Assembly (NCBI GenBank): GCA_032622095.1
Contig: CP136062.1
Coordinates: 140,200,351-140,264,350, forward strand
DNA: 64,000 bases
Source of the DNA: Siphonodentalium dalli
Taxonomy: Eukaryota > Mollusca > Scaphopoda > Gadilida > Siphonodentaliidae
Direction of reading: 5' to 3'
The position numbers and the translations under genes are program-made. Under the pieces are notes generated by a model, which was not told the origin of the DNA, searched no databases, and was given only the letters and a program-made list of their open reading frames with translations. Below, piece after piece: positions 41,937 through 54,614 of this stretch (its first letter is position 1; each line of letters starts with the position of its first letter).

Positions 41937-42845
41937 TGATCAAGTTTCTCAAACATAACTTTGGAAATTTTTTATACCCCTTTAAAAAAAAGGGGGGGGG
42001 GGTATACTGTTTTGCACCTGTCCGTCCGTGCGTCCATCCATACGTCCGTCCGATGTCTGTTCATGAGATAACTTGAACAGTAGTACTCGGATCTCAATGA
42101 AATTAGGTATGGATGTTCACTACTATGAGGACATTAAATAGAGGGTTCCATCGTTTTGTTCGGATTTTCCATTCTAGAGTGTTTCATCTTTGTTTATCTG
42201 GAAATGTTGGCATTTTGGTCTGTCTGGGGTCTGTTCATGTCGTAACTTCAACAGTTGTGCTGGGATCTCAATGAAAATTGCTATGGATGTACACTACTAT
42301 GAGAACATTAAAAAGAGGGTTCCATCGTTTTGTTCAAATTTTCCATTCTAGACTTATACATCTTTGTTTATCTGGAAATATTGGCTTTTTGGTCCGTCTG
42401 GTGTCTGTTCATGTCGTAACTTCAACAGTTGTGCTGGGATCTCAATGAAATTTGGTACGGATGTTCACTACTATGAGGACATTCAATAGAGGGTTCCATT
42501 GTTCTGTTCCGCTTTTCCATTCTAGAGTTATTCATCTTTGTTTTTTCTGGAAATGTTGGCTGTTTGGTCCATCCGACGTCTGTTCTGAGGTCATAACTTG
42601 AACAGTAATGCTCAGATCTCAATGAAATTTTGTAAGGATGTTCACCACTATGAGGACATTTAATGGCACATTCAACTGTTTTGTTTTGGTTTTTTGTTTT
42701 ATAGTTATTCATCTTTGTTTACATGAAAATACTGATTTTTTGGCTCCATCTGTCTGAGTATAGCAATCATAAGTTATAGATATGCCCACATCAGGCGGTA
42801 TGCGCTAAGAGGGTATGCACTGGACGACAGTCGATCTCTTGTTTT
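41937..42845 (+). repeat. Tandem repeat of about 170-180 bp, four to five units
   Basis: Units carry TGTCTGTTCATG, GGATCTCAATGAAATT, CACTACTATGAGGACATT and GGGTTCCATCGTTTTGTTC (anchors near 42055, 42230, 42408, 42583). Left boundary has a 9-G run with GTATACTG and CCGTCCGTGCGTCC. Confidence 0.9.
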
Positions 42846-43700
42846 TAGCTCACCTGAGACAAAGTCTCCGGTGGAGCTATAGTCATCACTCCTCGTCCGT
42901 CGTCTGTCTGGCCGTCTGTCCGTCTGTCCGTCCGTCAACTTTTTAAAAAACATCTTCTCTTAAACCATCATACCGAATTGGTTCATATTTGGTGTGTATG
43001 TTCCCTAGGTGACTCTCATTCAGATTTGTTCAAATGAGGTCACTGGGTCAAATAGTTGCGAAACAAGGGCCATAACTCTATTCCTCCATAGTAATTCTTA
43101 CAACAACTTCTTGTCCATAACCATTGGGCCAATTTAGCTAATATTTGGTATGGAGAGTCCTTGGGTGACTGGTGTTCAGATTTGTTCAAATGAGGTCACC
43201 CGGTCAATTAGTTGAGAAACCAGGGCCATAACTCATAGTGATTCTTACAATGACTTCTTCTAAAAAAATATTTGGCCGATTTAGCTTATATTTGGTACAG
43301 AGATACCTTGGGTGACTGGGGTTCAGATTTGTTCAAATGGGGTCACTGGGTCAAATAGGGGCAGAGCCAGGGACATAACTTTAAAAACAAAAAATTAAAT
43401 TTTTGCATTTTGACCTTTAATTTTTGTTTAGGACACATCACAGCCTCATATTTCTTACCTAGATTTTTCTTAGCATGTTCTTCATCTGTATGGATTTTGG
43501 TATTGTTTATTTAACCCCTTCCACTCTTGTTTTGATATAGAATTCATCCAAGACAGGATTACTCAAACATTTTTCATCTGATCAACACCAAATTTGGTAT
43601 ATGAATTTTTGACACTTATATACAGATCAAGTTAAAATATGGGTTTGATCCGATATATTTTAACAGAGTTATGGCCCTTTATAATTCACACCCCTTTGCT
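42846..43700 (+). repeat. Dispersed element opening AGCTCACCTGAGAC, with GTCTGTCCGTC run
   Basis: Begins TTTAGCTCACCTGAGAC and TCCGGTGGAGCTATAGTCATC, then (GTCTGTCC)n, then about 150-bp units with CAGATTTGTTCAAATGxGGTC and GGGCCATAACTC. A second copy is at about 45915-46470. Elements opening AGCTCACCTGAG are common in bivalve genomes (general knowledge). No real protein. Confidence 0.8.
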
Positions 43701-43894
43701 ATGCACTATTAATTTTTAAGAGGACACTCTAGCCTGTATTATTGAAAAAGCCAATTTATCATAGTGTGGTCACCCGATCCTCTTGCTGAATACTGCTTGC
43801 TTCAGACCAGTTTATCATCTGTCATTACAAGACATGACATTAGCTAAACAACTACCAGAGTCTACAAGGAATAGTCCATTGTTCATTTCTCCAA

Positions 43895-45350
43895 GCCTGG
43901 ACATAGTGTGTCTGACATTTGCAGAATGAAGTCCCCAGATGGTGAATTTAGTGTTGCTACCCCATACAACAGGCTAGCATCACCAAATACACCTCAATTA
44001 CCTTATTCTGCTTAGGCCTCATCTTCTGGGACAATATTTTTTAAAACTTTTTTTATAATTTGAAAAAAAGTGACACCATTATATATAACATCTGCAGAGT
44101 TATGAAACTTTACTCTTTAATGAAATTATGGAAACATTCCACCCTCCCCCACCCACCCCTTCCCATATGGCCCAGGCCCAACCCTGCCATCAACCAACAT
44201 CCCTTCCAAGCCATATCACCTCTCAATTTAATACCTCTTCTCACCACAGAGGCATATATATCTGTAAAGGTACAGGTCATTAATTATATAAACTGGCCAG
44301 ATGACATGTATTATTCTAATCTAAACATATCTGTAGCAATTTAATGACTGACATTCAATGATACTGTGAATGGCTTTGATTTCTTCAAGTCTGGAAATAG
44401 TGTGTCTGACATTTACATAGTGAGGTCCCCAGATGGTGAATTTAGTGTTGCTATTCCATACAGCATGCTAGCATCACCAAATACACCTGCCAGGGACCTA
44501 ATTCTGCTTAGTCCTCATCTTCTTGGAAGTATCCTAAGTATCAAATTGACAGTTTGATTTAGTCACTTTTTCCACCTGTTCAGTTTCAATGTCCCCCTAA
44601 TTTGCAGAAGATAAAATGCATAATTGAGGTGCTCAATGGGTGTGTATCACCAACTTCAACTGTAGGACTTCAATCTGTTCCTTGGTTTTATTGGCCATTG
44701 AGGCCTAATCAGATTGAGGATGAATTTGGTGATGCTAGCCTGCCTTACAGAATATTGTCATTAAATCCACATTTTTGGGACCTAATTCTGCAAATGTCAG
44801 ACATACTAAATTCAGGTTTGGCCATTTCATATTATTGTTTTAATCACCACTTATCCAGATGAAATCATACGACTAATATTCAAAGAAAAATGGGGGGGGG
44901 GTATATATTGGATTAAATTTGTCTTCTATCTGGCATTTGCAGAATGAGGTCCCCAGAGGGTGAATTTTGTTATGCTACCCTGCACAGCAGTCTAGCATCA
45001 CCAAATACACTAGCCAGGGTCCTCATTCTGCTTAGGCCTCATCTTCTGGGAAGTATATAGGCACTTAAATTGACATTTTTACTTACTTTAGCCCTTCTGT
45101 TTAGTTTCTATATACCCTAATTTGTGAATATAAATTAAATGCATAATTGAGGTGCCCAATGGGTGCACATCACCAACTTTAACTGGAGAACTTCAATCTA
45201 ATGCTATGTCTCCCATAGCAGTTGAGGCATACACAGAATGAGGTCCCCAGAGGGTGAATTTGGTGATGCTAGCCCGCAGTGCAGGATTGTGTCATTAAAT
45301 TCACCCTTTGGGGACCTCATTCTGCAAATGTCAGACACTATGTTCACGCT
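43895..45350 (+). repeat. Cluster of five GAATGAGGTCCCC-family hairpin MITE copies
   Basis: Copies lie at about 43905-44030, 44395-44530, 44700-44815, 44930-45060 and 45235-45345. Each has GxCAxATxxxGAGGTCCCCAGA, GGTGAATTTxGT and the mirrored arm, with shared TTAGGCCTCATCTTCT spacers, so the cluster is a diverged tandem amplification of element plus spacer. Confidence 0.82.
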
Positions 45351-45419
45351 TGTCTGTTCGAATATTATGTTCTTAACCACCAGTATCCAGTTGAACTCAT
45401 TATACCCTGATTTTGCAAA

Positions 45420-46470
45420 GAAAACTTTGGGGGTATATTGGATTGAATTTGTCAGTCTCTATGTCAGACTGTTCTCCCATCCATCCATCTGTCATTATGT
45501 CTCTATCCGTCCATCAATTGTTTTCTTCTCCAGATACATATTAAAGACCAAATGGGTTTATATATTTAGGTGTGGATGTTCTCCAGGTGACTCACATTCA
45601 GATTTGTTCAAATGAGTTCATCAGGTCAAATATGTGAGAAGTCAGGGCCATAACTCTTTCCTTCCATAGTAATTCTTAAAACAATTTCTTCTCAAGAACC
45701 ATCTGGACTATTTAGATTATGTTTGGTATGGATGGTCCTTCGGTGACTGGGTTTAGATTTTTTCAGATTTGGGGTCATTTTAGGAAAATCAGTTCAGTTC
45801 AACTCTTAAAATCTAATGTCTGAAATTACCAAATGAATGGATCTCATAGATGGGGATTCACGTTTGTTCAAATAGGGGCGGAGATAAGAGATTTAATTAT
45901 CAAACAGCCACCCTACCTGTGCTCCGGCGGAGCTATAGTCATCACTCCTCGTCCGTCTATCGTCTGTCCGTCCATCCGTCCGACAACAATTATTTGAACA
46001 TCTTCTCCTCTGGAACCATTAGACCAAATGGGTTCATATTTGGTGTGGATGTTCCCTAGGTGATTCTCATTCAGATTTGTTCAAATGCGGTCACTGGGTC
46101 AAATAGTTGCGAAGCCAGGGCCATAACTCTTTCCCACCATAGTAATTCTTTTAAACATCTTCAGAACAATAAGACCGAATGGTTTCATATTTGGTGTGAA
46201 TGTTCCCTAGGTGACTCACATTCAGATTTGTTCAAATGAGTTTACTTGAAATAGTTGCGAAGCCAGGGCCATAACTCTTTCCCTCCATAGTATTCTTAAA
46301 GTGACTTCTTCTCAAATACCATCAGGCTATATGGGTTCATATTTGGTATGAAGGATCCTTGGGTGACTGGGGTTCAGATTTGTTCAAATCAGGTCACTGG
46401 GTCAAATGTGGGCGGGGCCAGGGCCGTATCGCCAAATTTATGCTTCAAACATTTTAAACATGTCATCTTC
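45420..46470 (+). repeat. Dispersed modules, second block
   Basis: Contains the AGCTATAGTCATCACTCCTCG start with (CCGTCC)n near 45930-45990 and repeated ATTCAGATTTGTTCAAATG and GGGCCATAACTCTTTCCC. Related to 42846-43700; long ORFs here are repeat products. Confidence 0.75.
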
Positions 46471-46628
46471 AGCTTCTTTTATTTTATTTTTATGAAAATG
46501 AATAATAAATGGGGTGATAAATATGTATAAAATGACAAATAGAATCAAATTAGCCATTTTCCCGTGAGACTTAGGACAGGTAAGCCAGGTACAAAAATTG
46601 GTGAAATATGAGTACGAACGTCAAAGTG

Positions 46629-46997
46629 TTCCCCTATCGTATTGCGGTAATCGCCAACCCGACTTTTCGAAAGAGTTATCGATCCTAACATTTCCGTGCT
46701 AATGATGTTGTGTCGAGCCAAATTTTATCGTGATTTTGATTATGTTCACCTGATAAAAGTAGTTTTTCTGGATATACCTCTCAATAAATGTATGGTAAGT
46801 GTGATTATCGATATTCGATAGTTTTGCATATGTAGTTATTCATGTCCGAAGCGTATTCGTTTTGATGAGATTTCGAGTGCAACAGGGGAGGTGGGTGGGT
46901 TTTAAATTTTTTTTTTAACATGTTGTTTCCCAACTTTCCTATTATTCTTACTCTAGGGCTACTACTTATATATAATGGCCAACAACTGTGCATGGCC
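46629..46997 (+). repeat. Inverted DNA copy of the MMS19 first-exon and leader region
   Basis: About 370 bases match the complement of 40885-41240 at high identity: GTGTTCCCCTATCGTATTGC, the donor AAATGTATGGTAAGTGTG, the intron, the acceptor TTCTTACTCTAGGGCTAC and a version of the start (AATGGCCAACAACTGTG). The leader intron is kept, so this is a DNA-level duplication, not a processed copy. Similarity stops a few codons into exon 1. A one-base insertion (CTTTTCGAAAGAG for CTTTTCAAAGAG) breaks the long open frame. Confidence 0.93.
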
Positions 46998-47035
46998 ACT
47001 GGAACCCACCCAGGAAGGTAATGCAAGTTAATAAT

Positions 47036-47475
47036 AGTAGCCGAGAGGTAGCATACTGATCTCTCGTGCTAGCGGGCCAGGGATAGAAACCTGGTCAGGG
47101 TATTCTGACAAAATCAGAACTCGGTCAGTTACCAAGTTTGTCAGGCTGAAAAGTCTCATTCAAGATCATTGGATAAAGTTCCGAATGCAATGCCGACTCC
47201 CCCCCCCCCCCCCCCCCCCATTAGAAATTTTTTCCAGGTATGTTGTCGTGGGTGCTGTTTGCCAGCCCTCATAATTGGCTATGGCAATCAGCAATACCGA
47301 AGCAATTTGCTGAAGCAAACTTGTCCACAGCAAAGAGTTGCCGCAGCATATTGCCGAAGCTAAACAATCTGAATTAAGAGGGCTGAGTGCGTATGCTGTT
47401 CGATTGGGCATGGACATTAATGCTGACCCGTGTATGCGCCTTGGTATGTGCACGTTAAAGAACGCTATTGGAGTC
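47036..47475 (+). mobile_element. Possible SINE with inserted poly-C and MITE
   Basis: Has an A-box-like TAGCCGAGAGGTAGCATAC and a B-box-like GGGATAGAAACCTGG, and at the far end GTGCACGTTAAAGAAC, an ending I associate with mollusc SINE tails. In between are a 21-C run (47199-47219) and the MITE 47263-47385. Pairing is inferred. Confidence 0.4.
47263..47385. mobile_element. Short MITE (CAGCCCTC ends), copy 2
   Basis: Ends CAGCCCTCATAATTG and GAATTAAGAGGGCTG, interior as at 16756-16878. No target duplication seen. Confidence 0.85.
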
Positions 47476-48344
47476 AACACATGGTTATAAAGTTACATGA
47501 CTGTGGTAGCTAACTGGACCTCTGCATAATTTTCATTAAATTGAAGGCGTTGATGTATATGTACATGTTATCACTGCAGTGAATTGATCTGGGCAAAGTA
47601 TCACATTGAGTTGAAGAGGTCAGATCGCTGGAATAAACAAGTAGCCATAGGCGTCGAGTTGATCCAGTGATCTGACCTCTTTGATTTGACGTAATACGAA
47701 GCTGGGATCAATTCACTGAATTTATTATTATATATGATATGCTTTTTATTTAAAAAGCACAATTTGTGTCATGAATTATGAAATGAAACCCCATGTACAT
47801 TTAGCCACTAGTAACAAGAATAAACAAGGAACTATTTTTGTATAATAAATAGTCCGGCTTTTTACGGACATGCGCAATATGCAAGATACATGTAGAGAAG
47901 GGTGGTATGTCATCGGATCAAACAATAGTGGTATTGGTGGGAGAAAAACGATAGTCATACAATAAAATAAATGCAGGGTTTCCACTATATACTACAGTAG
48001 TAGCCTTTTATAGGGGCAGTGGGTCCCTTTTAGGCCATTAGGGTCATTTTCCCCTCATCATAATTTCCTGTTTGACCGTATTCTCCTATAGTGATGAGCT
48101 GATTATCAAAAAGAGCCTTGCGCTGATTGCCGATTATTCGAGATCACAATCGATGCCGATTCTGATTATTGTAATAATTATGTCAGAATATGTTATATGT
48201 GTTATATAATACTTTGATTTGGAAGTACCAACAGCATTAATATACCAGTATACATAAGTATATGTTTGGGTAAGTATAATGGTAGGTATGGGTGGACTTG
48301 TGAACAAATACAGGCACTGTAGTGAGGGGCCTGTCGGCAGCCAT
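47476..48344. other. Intergenic stretch with a GATCAGGTCAGATC-type inverted pair
   Basis: TTGATCTGGGCAAAG and GAGGTCAGATCGCTGG near 47585-47635 recur inverted as CAGTGATCTGACCTCTTTG and GGGATCAATTCACTG near 47665-47720, a small foldback. Otherwise nothing recognised. Confidence 0.5.
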
Positions 48345-51300
48345 TATTATGCCCCCGACTTGAAGTCGGCGGGTATATAGTCGACTTCTCCGTCTGTACG
48401 TACGTCCGTCCGTACAAACATTTTGCATTATTGTTCAGCAACCGCTGGGCAGATTTAGCTGATATTTGGTATGGTGATAGAGCAGCATGGGGGAACAGCT
48501 ACATGCATAGCGCGGGTTTCGTCCACCCATCTTCACCAGAGTTATGGTCCTTTTTAGCTCAACTTACTTTTGTAAGTTTGAGCTGTTGCCATGGTTTGGC
48601 GTCCGTGTGTTCGTGTGTCCGTGTGTCCGTCAACAATTTCCTTTGGCGCGGGCTACAGGTCGTACCTTTGGTCTGATCTTTATGAAATTATTCATGAATG
48701 TTGACATTGACATGTAGATGGGAACGAGTCATTTTGGGGTCATTCGGCCAAAAAACATGGCCGCTGGCAGCCATCTTGGATTTCAAGATTCAATCCATTG
48801 GCGCGGGCTACAGGTCGTACTGTTCGTCTGATCATCATGAAATTTGTCATTGATGTTAATAATGACATGTAGATGGGAACGAGTGATTTTGGAGACGTTC
48901 GGCCAAAAAACATGGCCGCCAGCAGCCATCTTGGATTTTACTCTTTGCATGACTAAATCCTTTGGCGCGGGCTACAGGTCGTTGCGTTGGTCGGAAGTTT
49001 ATGAAATTTGTCATGGATGTTAACACTGACATGTAGATGGGAACGAGTGATTTTGGAGTCGTTCGGCCAAAAAACATGGCCGCCATCAGCCATCTTGGAT
49101 TTTACTCTTTGCATGACTAAATCCTTTGGCGCGGGCTACAGGTTGTACCTTTGGTCTAATCTTTATGAAATTTGTCATGAATGTTGACATTGACATGTAG
49201 ATGGGAACGAATCATTGTGGGGTCATTCGGCCAAAAAACATGGCTGCTGGTGGCCATCTTAGATTTCAAAATTCAATCCATTGGCGCGGGCTACAGGTCG
49301 TACTGTTCGTCTGATCATCATGAAATTTGTCATGGATGTTAATATTGACATGTAGATGGGAATGAGTCATTTTGGGGTCGTTCGGCCAAAAAACATGGCC
49401 GCCAGCAGCCATCTTCTATTTTACTCTTTGCATGACTAAATCCTTTGGCGCGGGCTACAGGTCATAGCTTTGATCGAAAGATCATGAAATTTGTCATGGA
49501 TGTTAACAATGACATGTAGATGGGAACGAGTCATTTTGGGGTCGTTCGGCTGAAAAACATGGCCGCCAGCAGCCATCTTGGATTTTACTCTTTGCATGAC
49601 TAAATCCTTTGGCGCGGGCTACAGGTCGTACCTTGGTCTAATCTTTATGAAATTTGTCATGAATGTTGACATGTAGATGGGAGTGAGTCATTTTGGGGTC
49701 ATTCGGCCAAAAAACATGGCCGCTGGCAGCCATCTTGGATTTCAAGTTTCAATCCATTGGCGCGGGCTACAGGTCGTACTGTTTGTCTGATCATCATGAA
49801 ATTTTTCATGGATGTTAATAATGATATGTAGATGGGAACGAGTGATTTTGGGGTCGTTCGGCCAAAAAACATTGCCGCCAGCAGCCATCTTGGATTTTAC
49901 TCTTTGCATGACTAAATCCTTTTGCGCGGGCTACAGGTTATACCTTGGTCTAATCTTTATGAAATTTGTCATGAATGTTGGCATTGACATGTAGATGGGA
50001 ATGAGTCATTTTGGGGTCATTCGGCCAAAAAACATGGGCGCTGGCAGCCATCTTGGATTTCAAGATTCAATCCATTGGCGCGGGCTACAGGTCGTACTGT
50101 TTGTCTGATCATCATGAAATTTGTCATGGATGTTAATAATGACATGTAGATGGGAACGAGTGATTTTGGGGTCGTTAGGCCAAAAAACATGGCCGCCAGC
50201 AGCTATCTTGGATTTTACTCTTTGCATGACTAAATCCTTTGGTGTGGTCTACAGGTCGTAGCTTTGGTCAGATGGTCATTAAATTTGTCATGGATGATAA
50301 CAATGACATGTAGATGGGAACGAGTCGTTTTGGGGTCATTCTGTCCAAAAACATGGCCGCCAGCAGCCATCTTGGATTTTACTCTTTGCATGACTAAATC
50401 CTTTCGCGCGCGCCATTTTGGATTTCAAAATTCAATCCATTGGCGCGGTCTACAGGTCGTACTGTTCGTCTGATCATCATGAAGTTTGTAGGTCGTAGCT
50501 TTGGTCAGATCTTCATAAAATTTGTCATGGATGTTAACAATGACACGTAGATGGGAACGAGTCCTTTTGGGGTCAATTGGCCAAAAAACATGGCCGCCAG
50601 CAGCCATCTTGTATTTTACTCTTTGCATCACTAAATCCTTTGGCGCAGGTTAGACATTTCAATTAGCACCTTTCCTATTCCTCCATTTACTGTCAACCAT
50701 TAAATTATTCCCCTACCTAAGTTGAGCTACAGTGTCATTGACACTTTAATTTTACTTATAAAATTCAATTTTGTCCGTCTGTACAAACATTTTGCATTAT
50801 TGTTCAGCAACCGCTGGGCAGATTTAGCTGATATTGGTATGGTGATAGAGCATCTTGGGGGAACAGCTACATGCATAGCGCGGGTTTCGTCCACCCATTT
50901 TTACCAGAGTTATGGCCCTTTTTTTACTTAGAAAATTCAATTTGCTTTTTTTTTGGTTTCCAGATGATAGCGTGAGCTTTGGTGGTACGATTGCAAATCC
51001 CGTATTTTTGTGGATCAGTTATATGAAAATACATGTCAAGTGCGAATTTGGGTATGATCTGATGATTTTTGCCAGAGTAATGGCCCTTTTTTCAACTTAG
51101 AAAATTTGAATTTTGTCCATCCGTACAAACATTTTGCATTATTGTTCAGCAACCGCTGGGCAGATTTAGCTGATATCTGGTATGGTGATAGAGCAGCATG
51201 GGGGAACAGCTACATGCATAGCGCGGGTTTCGTCCACCCATTTTCACCAGAGTTCTGGCCCTTTTTTTATTTAGAAAATTAAATTTTTCTCTTGTTTTTT

Positions 51301-51610
51301 GGGGTTTCCAGATGATAGCGTGAGCTTTGGTGGTACGATTGCAAATCCCGTATTTTTGTGGATCAGTTATATGAAAATACATGTCAAGTGCGAATTTGGG
51401 TATGATCTGATGATTTTTGCTAGAGTTATGGTCCTTTTTTCAACTTAGAAAATTTGAATTTTCCCTTGTTTTTGGGTTTCCGGATCGCTTGTTTTGTGGT
51501 TTTTAGTCAACATTTCTGTAGGAACTTCTTTTGGAATGGTCATATAGACCTCCTCGGATATCCGCAGTTTCGTCCATGCTTAATCCAAATTGCTACGGTC
51601 GGGGGCAAAT
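48345..51610 (+). repeat. Composite repeat block with about 12 tandem units of 150-165 bp
   Basis: From 48640 to 50650 about twelve units run head to tail, each with TGGCGCGGGCTACAGGTCGT, GAAATTTGTCATGxATGTTA, GACATGTAGATGGGAACGAG and AACATGGCCGCCAGCAGCCA. Two subtypes alternate in places: one with CATGACTAAATCC before the next unit, one with TTCAAxATTCAATCC. On both sides lie 300-bp modules with CAACCGCTGGGCAGATTTAG (48435, 50805, 51150). Outer ends GCCCCCGACTTGAAGTCGG and GGTCGGGGGCAAATG are inverted-repeat-like. Non-coding. Confidence 0.92.
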
Positions 51611-54014
51611 GCCAAGCGACAGCGTACCTCTTGTTATATTTCTCTTGATTCTTCCATCTGGAGCTACCTTTCTTAGATGCCTTATAATATGTAAAGTAAA
51701 CAGACATGGTCTTGGTGGTTGTTGATGTATTATATCGATGTAAAAGATCAATTACAGATAGTAAATAAATTTCTTTTTAATATCTGACTATTAATGCTAG
51801 TACAGTTTTTATTCCTGCGTCCTGACAACTAATGCACATGTTATATTATGCTCAATTTAATAGAACAAATATTGCAGTCAACTGAGTAATTAAGTGTCAC
51901 GTGACATGTACTTTCGGTTTCTACCTGTGTTACGCTGTCGCTGTATATTCTATAGATAGCTTTGTTGTACTGCTGCTGCGTATGTATACATTTTGATAGT
52001 CTGACATACATAAATCAAAATGTCTACATGTTGACGAACTATAAAGTCACTATAGATCGGCATACATGAGATATCCTTTGTGTACATCACCATGCTAATG
52101 AAATAAATCTACAGAAATGACTGTTCTCATATGCCAAAATAATTTATCAATTATCAAGTTAGGCCAAAAAAAAAAAATTTATTTGTTTCCTATTACGGTG
52201 CCAAAAAAATCCAGGTAGGTAGGTAGGGAATTTTTTTTTTTTGGTAATATTTTTTTATTTTTTCCCCGAACAGTTAAGAAGTACATTAATGCTTACTCTT
52301 TATACTTGTGTTAAGGCTGTCCATGTATATTGCAAGTAAACAGTTAATGTAGCACAATAATATGATAAGTATTGTCAATGTGAACAAACAAATGCCACCC
52401 AGGCACTCAATTATGCAGCTCTCTTGTAATTATTCTCTCAGTTTAGATTGTGGTGGCACATCTTTCTCAGAGCACAATATTGACATATCAACAGGCCCAA
52501 GACATACACTATTACTTTATAATAACATAACTTGTATGATATTAATTCAAACCTCACTTAAATATTTGGTCATACACCTCAATACCTAAGACACATATCT
52601 CACATGCACCTCAGACACATTGCACAGGGTGTAAATGTTCCTCAGACATCCCTCAACTGCACTGAAATATAAAGTCCCACACCACACTGAAAATGGTACC
52701 ACAGGCCACACCTTGACTGAGGTACCACACCTCAGCATTCAAATTGGCATATGCATGCTTGTAAGTTTTATATACCCAAACAAACCCGTAGATAATTTCA
52801 TGTGCTTTTTAGTGCCCATCCCAGAAGGGTGTTTGATATGGTAGACATGCAGTCATCTTTATACTGTCTGTATACATACTAGTAACTATGCCTGAACACT
52901 ATGAATCCTTGATTGACTGGGGAGAGGAACTTTAAATTCTGATATAGAAAGTCTTCTACATGTATATTGCTCTCTAGCAGATAAGACTTTTTCCCATAAG
53001 ACATGGGAGTTGAACAAACAAGATTACCACAGGCAGGTTTTAAAGACTGCAGATTTATTGGTGAGATTGGGATTCATCTGCAACCACAAATGGACATGTA
53101 TTTTAATAGAAGTAAATTGTTTTTGAAAATTCCATCTAAAATTATTGCTGCTTAATGTAAACATAGTATATAGTATATATTTAACGATTTTGATGTGTTT
53201 ACATGCCAATGACATGCATTAAAAAAAAATTAAAAAGATTTTTTTTTTTTTTTTTTTTTTTTTTGGGTTGAAATTTGAAAAAAAAAGTCCAGGTCGGCCC
53301 AATTTCGGCAGGTCGGTCGGGTAACCGGAAACACAGATGTTTTTTTTTTTGGCCTTATGCACAATCATGTTAACGTGGCGTCATCCTCGCTCGAACCCAA
53401 AGTATCACATGTTTCCCCGGTGATCCCCGCTGTAATATATTGTTCAACCATTGACCCGGGGTAATGGTATTTTAAAGAGAACATGACTGTATATCAAGTT
53501 TGTGTTTGGTACACTTTCCCCATTCAACAAAACATCGTCATATTTAACACAGTTTATTGAAGAAAAACAAGCAAATGATTATTATTTAGATTATCGGTAA
53601 AGCCGATGTTGAAACCCAAGTGCCGATTGTTATCCAATGGGCCATAATCGGCCAATTCTGATTGTCGTTTCCAATCATCGGCTCATCATTATTCTCCTAC
53701 ATGATCAATAGATTTAGGATTCAAGATATTTGGTTCCTTGGATGTTTGGTACATACTAGTCATTTGGTACCCAAATATTTTGGTCGTTGATTACGTAACT
53801 ATGCGGATGTTTAGGACATGGATATAATTCATTATATTGGGAATTTGAGTAAAACATGACCAAGTTTTATCCAGGTCTGTTCTACACAGAAGAATACTTG
53901 GGCAGCGGGGCTGCTGACAGCTGGATGTTGTCAAATGCTGGCTCAATATGGTCCACCAGAATTAATGGTGGTGCTAATAGTAGGGACCAGCCTAGACCCT
54001 ATTGTCAGGGCGAT
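51611..54014. other. Intergenic sequence with T-rich repeat fragments
   Basis: A GGTAGGTAGGTAGG plus poly-T motif near 52210 is shared with 41350-41400; another T run with GGTCGGTCGGGTAACCGG is at 53240-53350. The rest is AT-rich with no gene recognised. Confidence 0.5.
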
Positions 54015-54151
54015 GTACAGTAATGCTCTAAGTAATCGACTCCATAACAACAGCAGAATTATGGGTAACTTTTCAGGATTTAGTCGGAAATATGGCTTGT
54101 TGCCATTCATCGGAAAGCTCTCCCCGTCGATTACTTAGAGCATTACTGTAA
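54015..54151. mobile_element. Hairpin MITE (TAATGCxCTAA family), copy with matched variant arms
   Basis: Palindrome with TACAGTAATGCTCTAAGTAA and its complement. The departures from the usual CCCTAAATAATCGA occur identically in both arms. Related to 7526-7660 and 54423-54614. Confidence 0.85.
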
Positions 54152-54422
54152 CTTCTCCCTGCCACAAAAATAGTGCAAAGTGTTTGTTCTCTAGGATGAA
54201 ATGGGTGTTACAAAAATTAAATCGATCAGTAGACACTATATAATGAAAATAGGAGAGACATAATATGTCAATTAAAATGATGAAACTATGGTTGAAATAT
54301 GGAGTCTTTATATTCACATCATGTCCCCAATAACATAATATGAGTGGAAACCATGACTGACTCAAAGTTGTGCATTCACAGGTATTGGACATTCAGTTGT
54401 CATTTTTTTGCTGATAGAAGTA

Positions 54423-54614
54423 TACAGTAATACCCTAAATAATCGACTCCTTAACCACAGCAGAATTATGGGTAACTTTTCAGGATTTAGTAGGAAATAT
54501 GGCTTGTGAGAGCTTTCCGATGAATGGCAACAAGCCATATTTCCGACTAAATCCTGAAAAATTACCCATAATTCTGCTGTGGTTAAGGAGTCGATTATTT
54601 AGGGCATTACTGTA
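54423..54614. mobile_element. Hairpin MITE (TAATGCCCTAAATAATCGA family), long copy
   Basis: TACAGTAATACCCTAAATAA to TTATTTAGGGCATTACTGTA, arms of about 90 bases almost perfectly complementary, with TTCAGGATTTAGTxGGAAAT in each. The minus-strand ORF reading through it is an artefact. Confidence 0.88.

Noticed and set aside
44060-46059. Plus-strand ORFs up to 125 codons
   Set aside because: They follow the MITE cluster and dispersed modules, with no family match.
47199-47219. 21-C run as a transposon tail
   Set aside because: A simple homopolymer; no element ends there that I can show.
54061-54120. ATGGGTAACTTTTCAGG as a possible UBTD first exon (MGN start)
   Set aside because: It is part of a hairpin MITE found at three places and has no phase-1 donor in the right frame.
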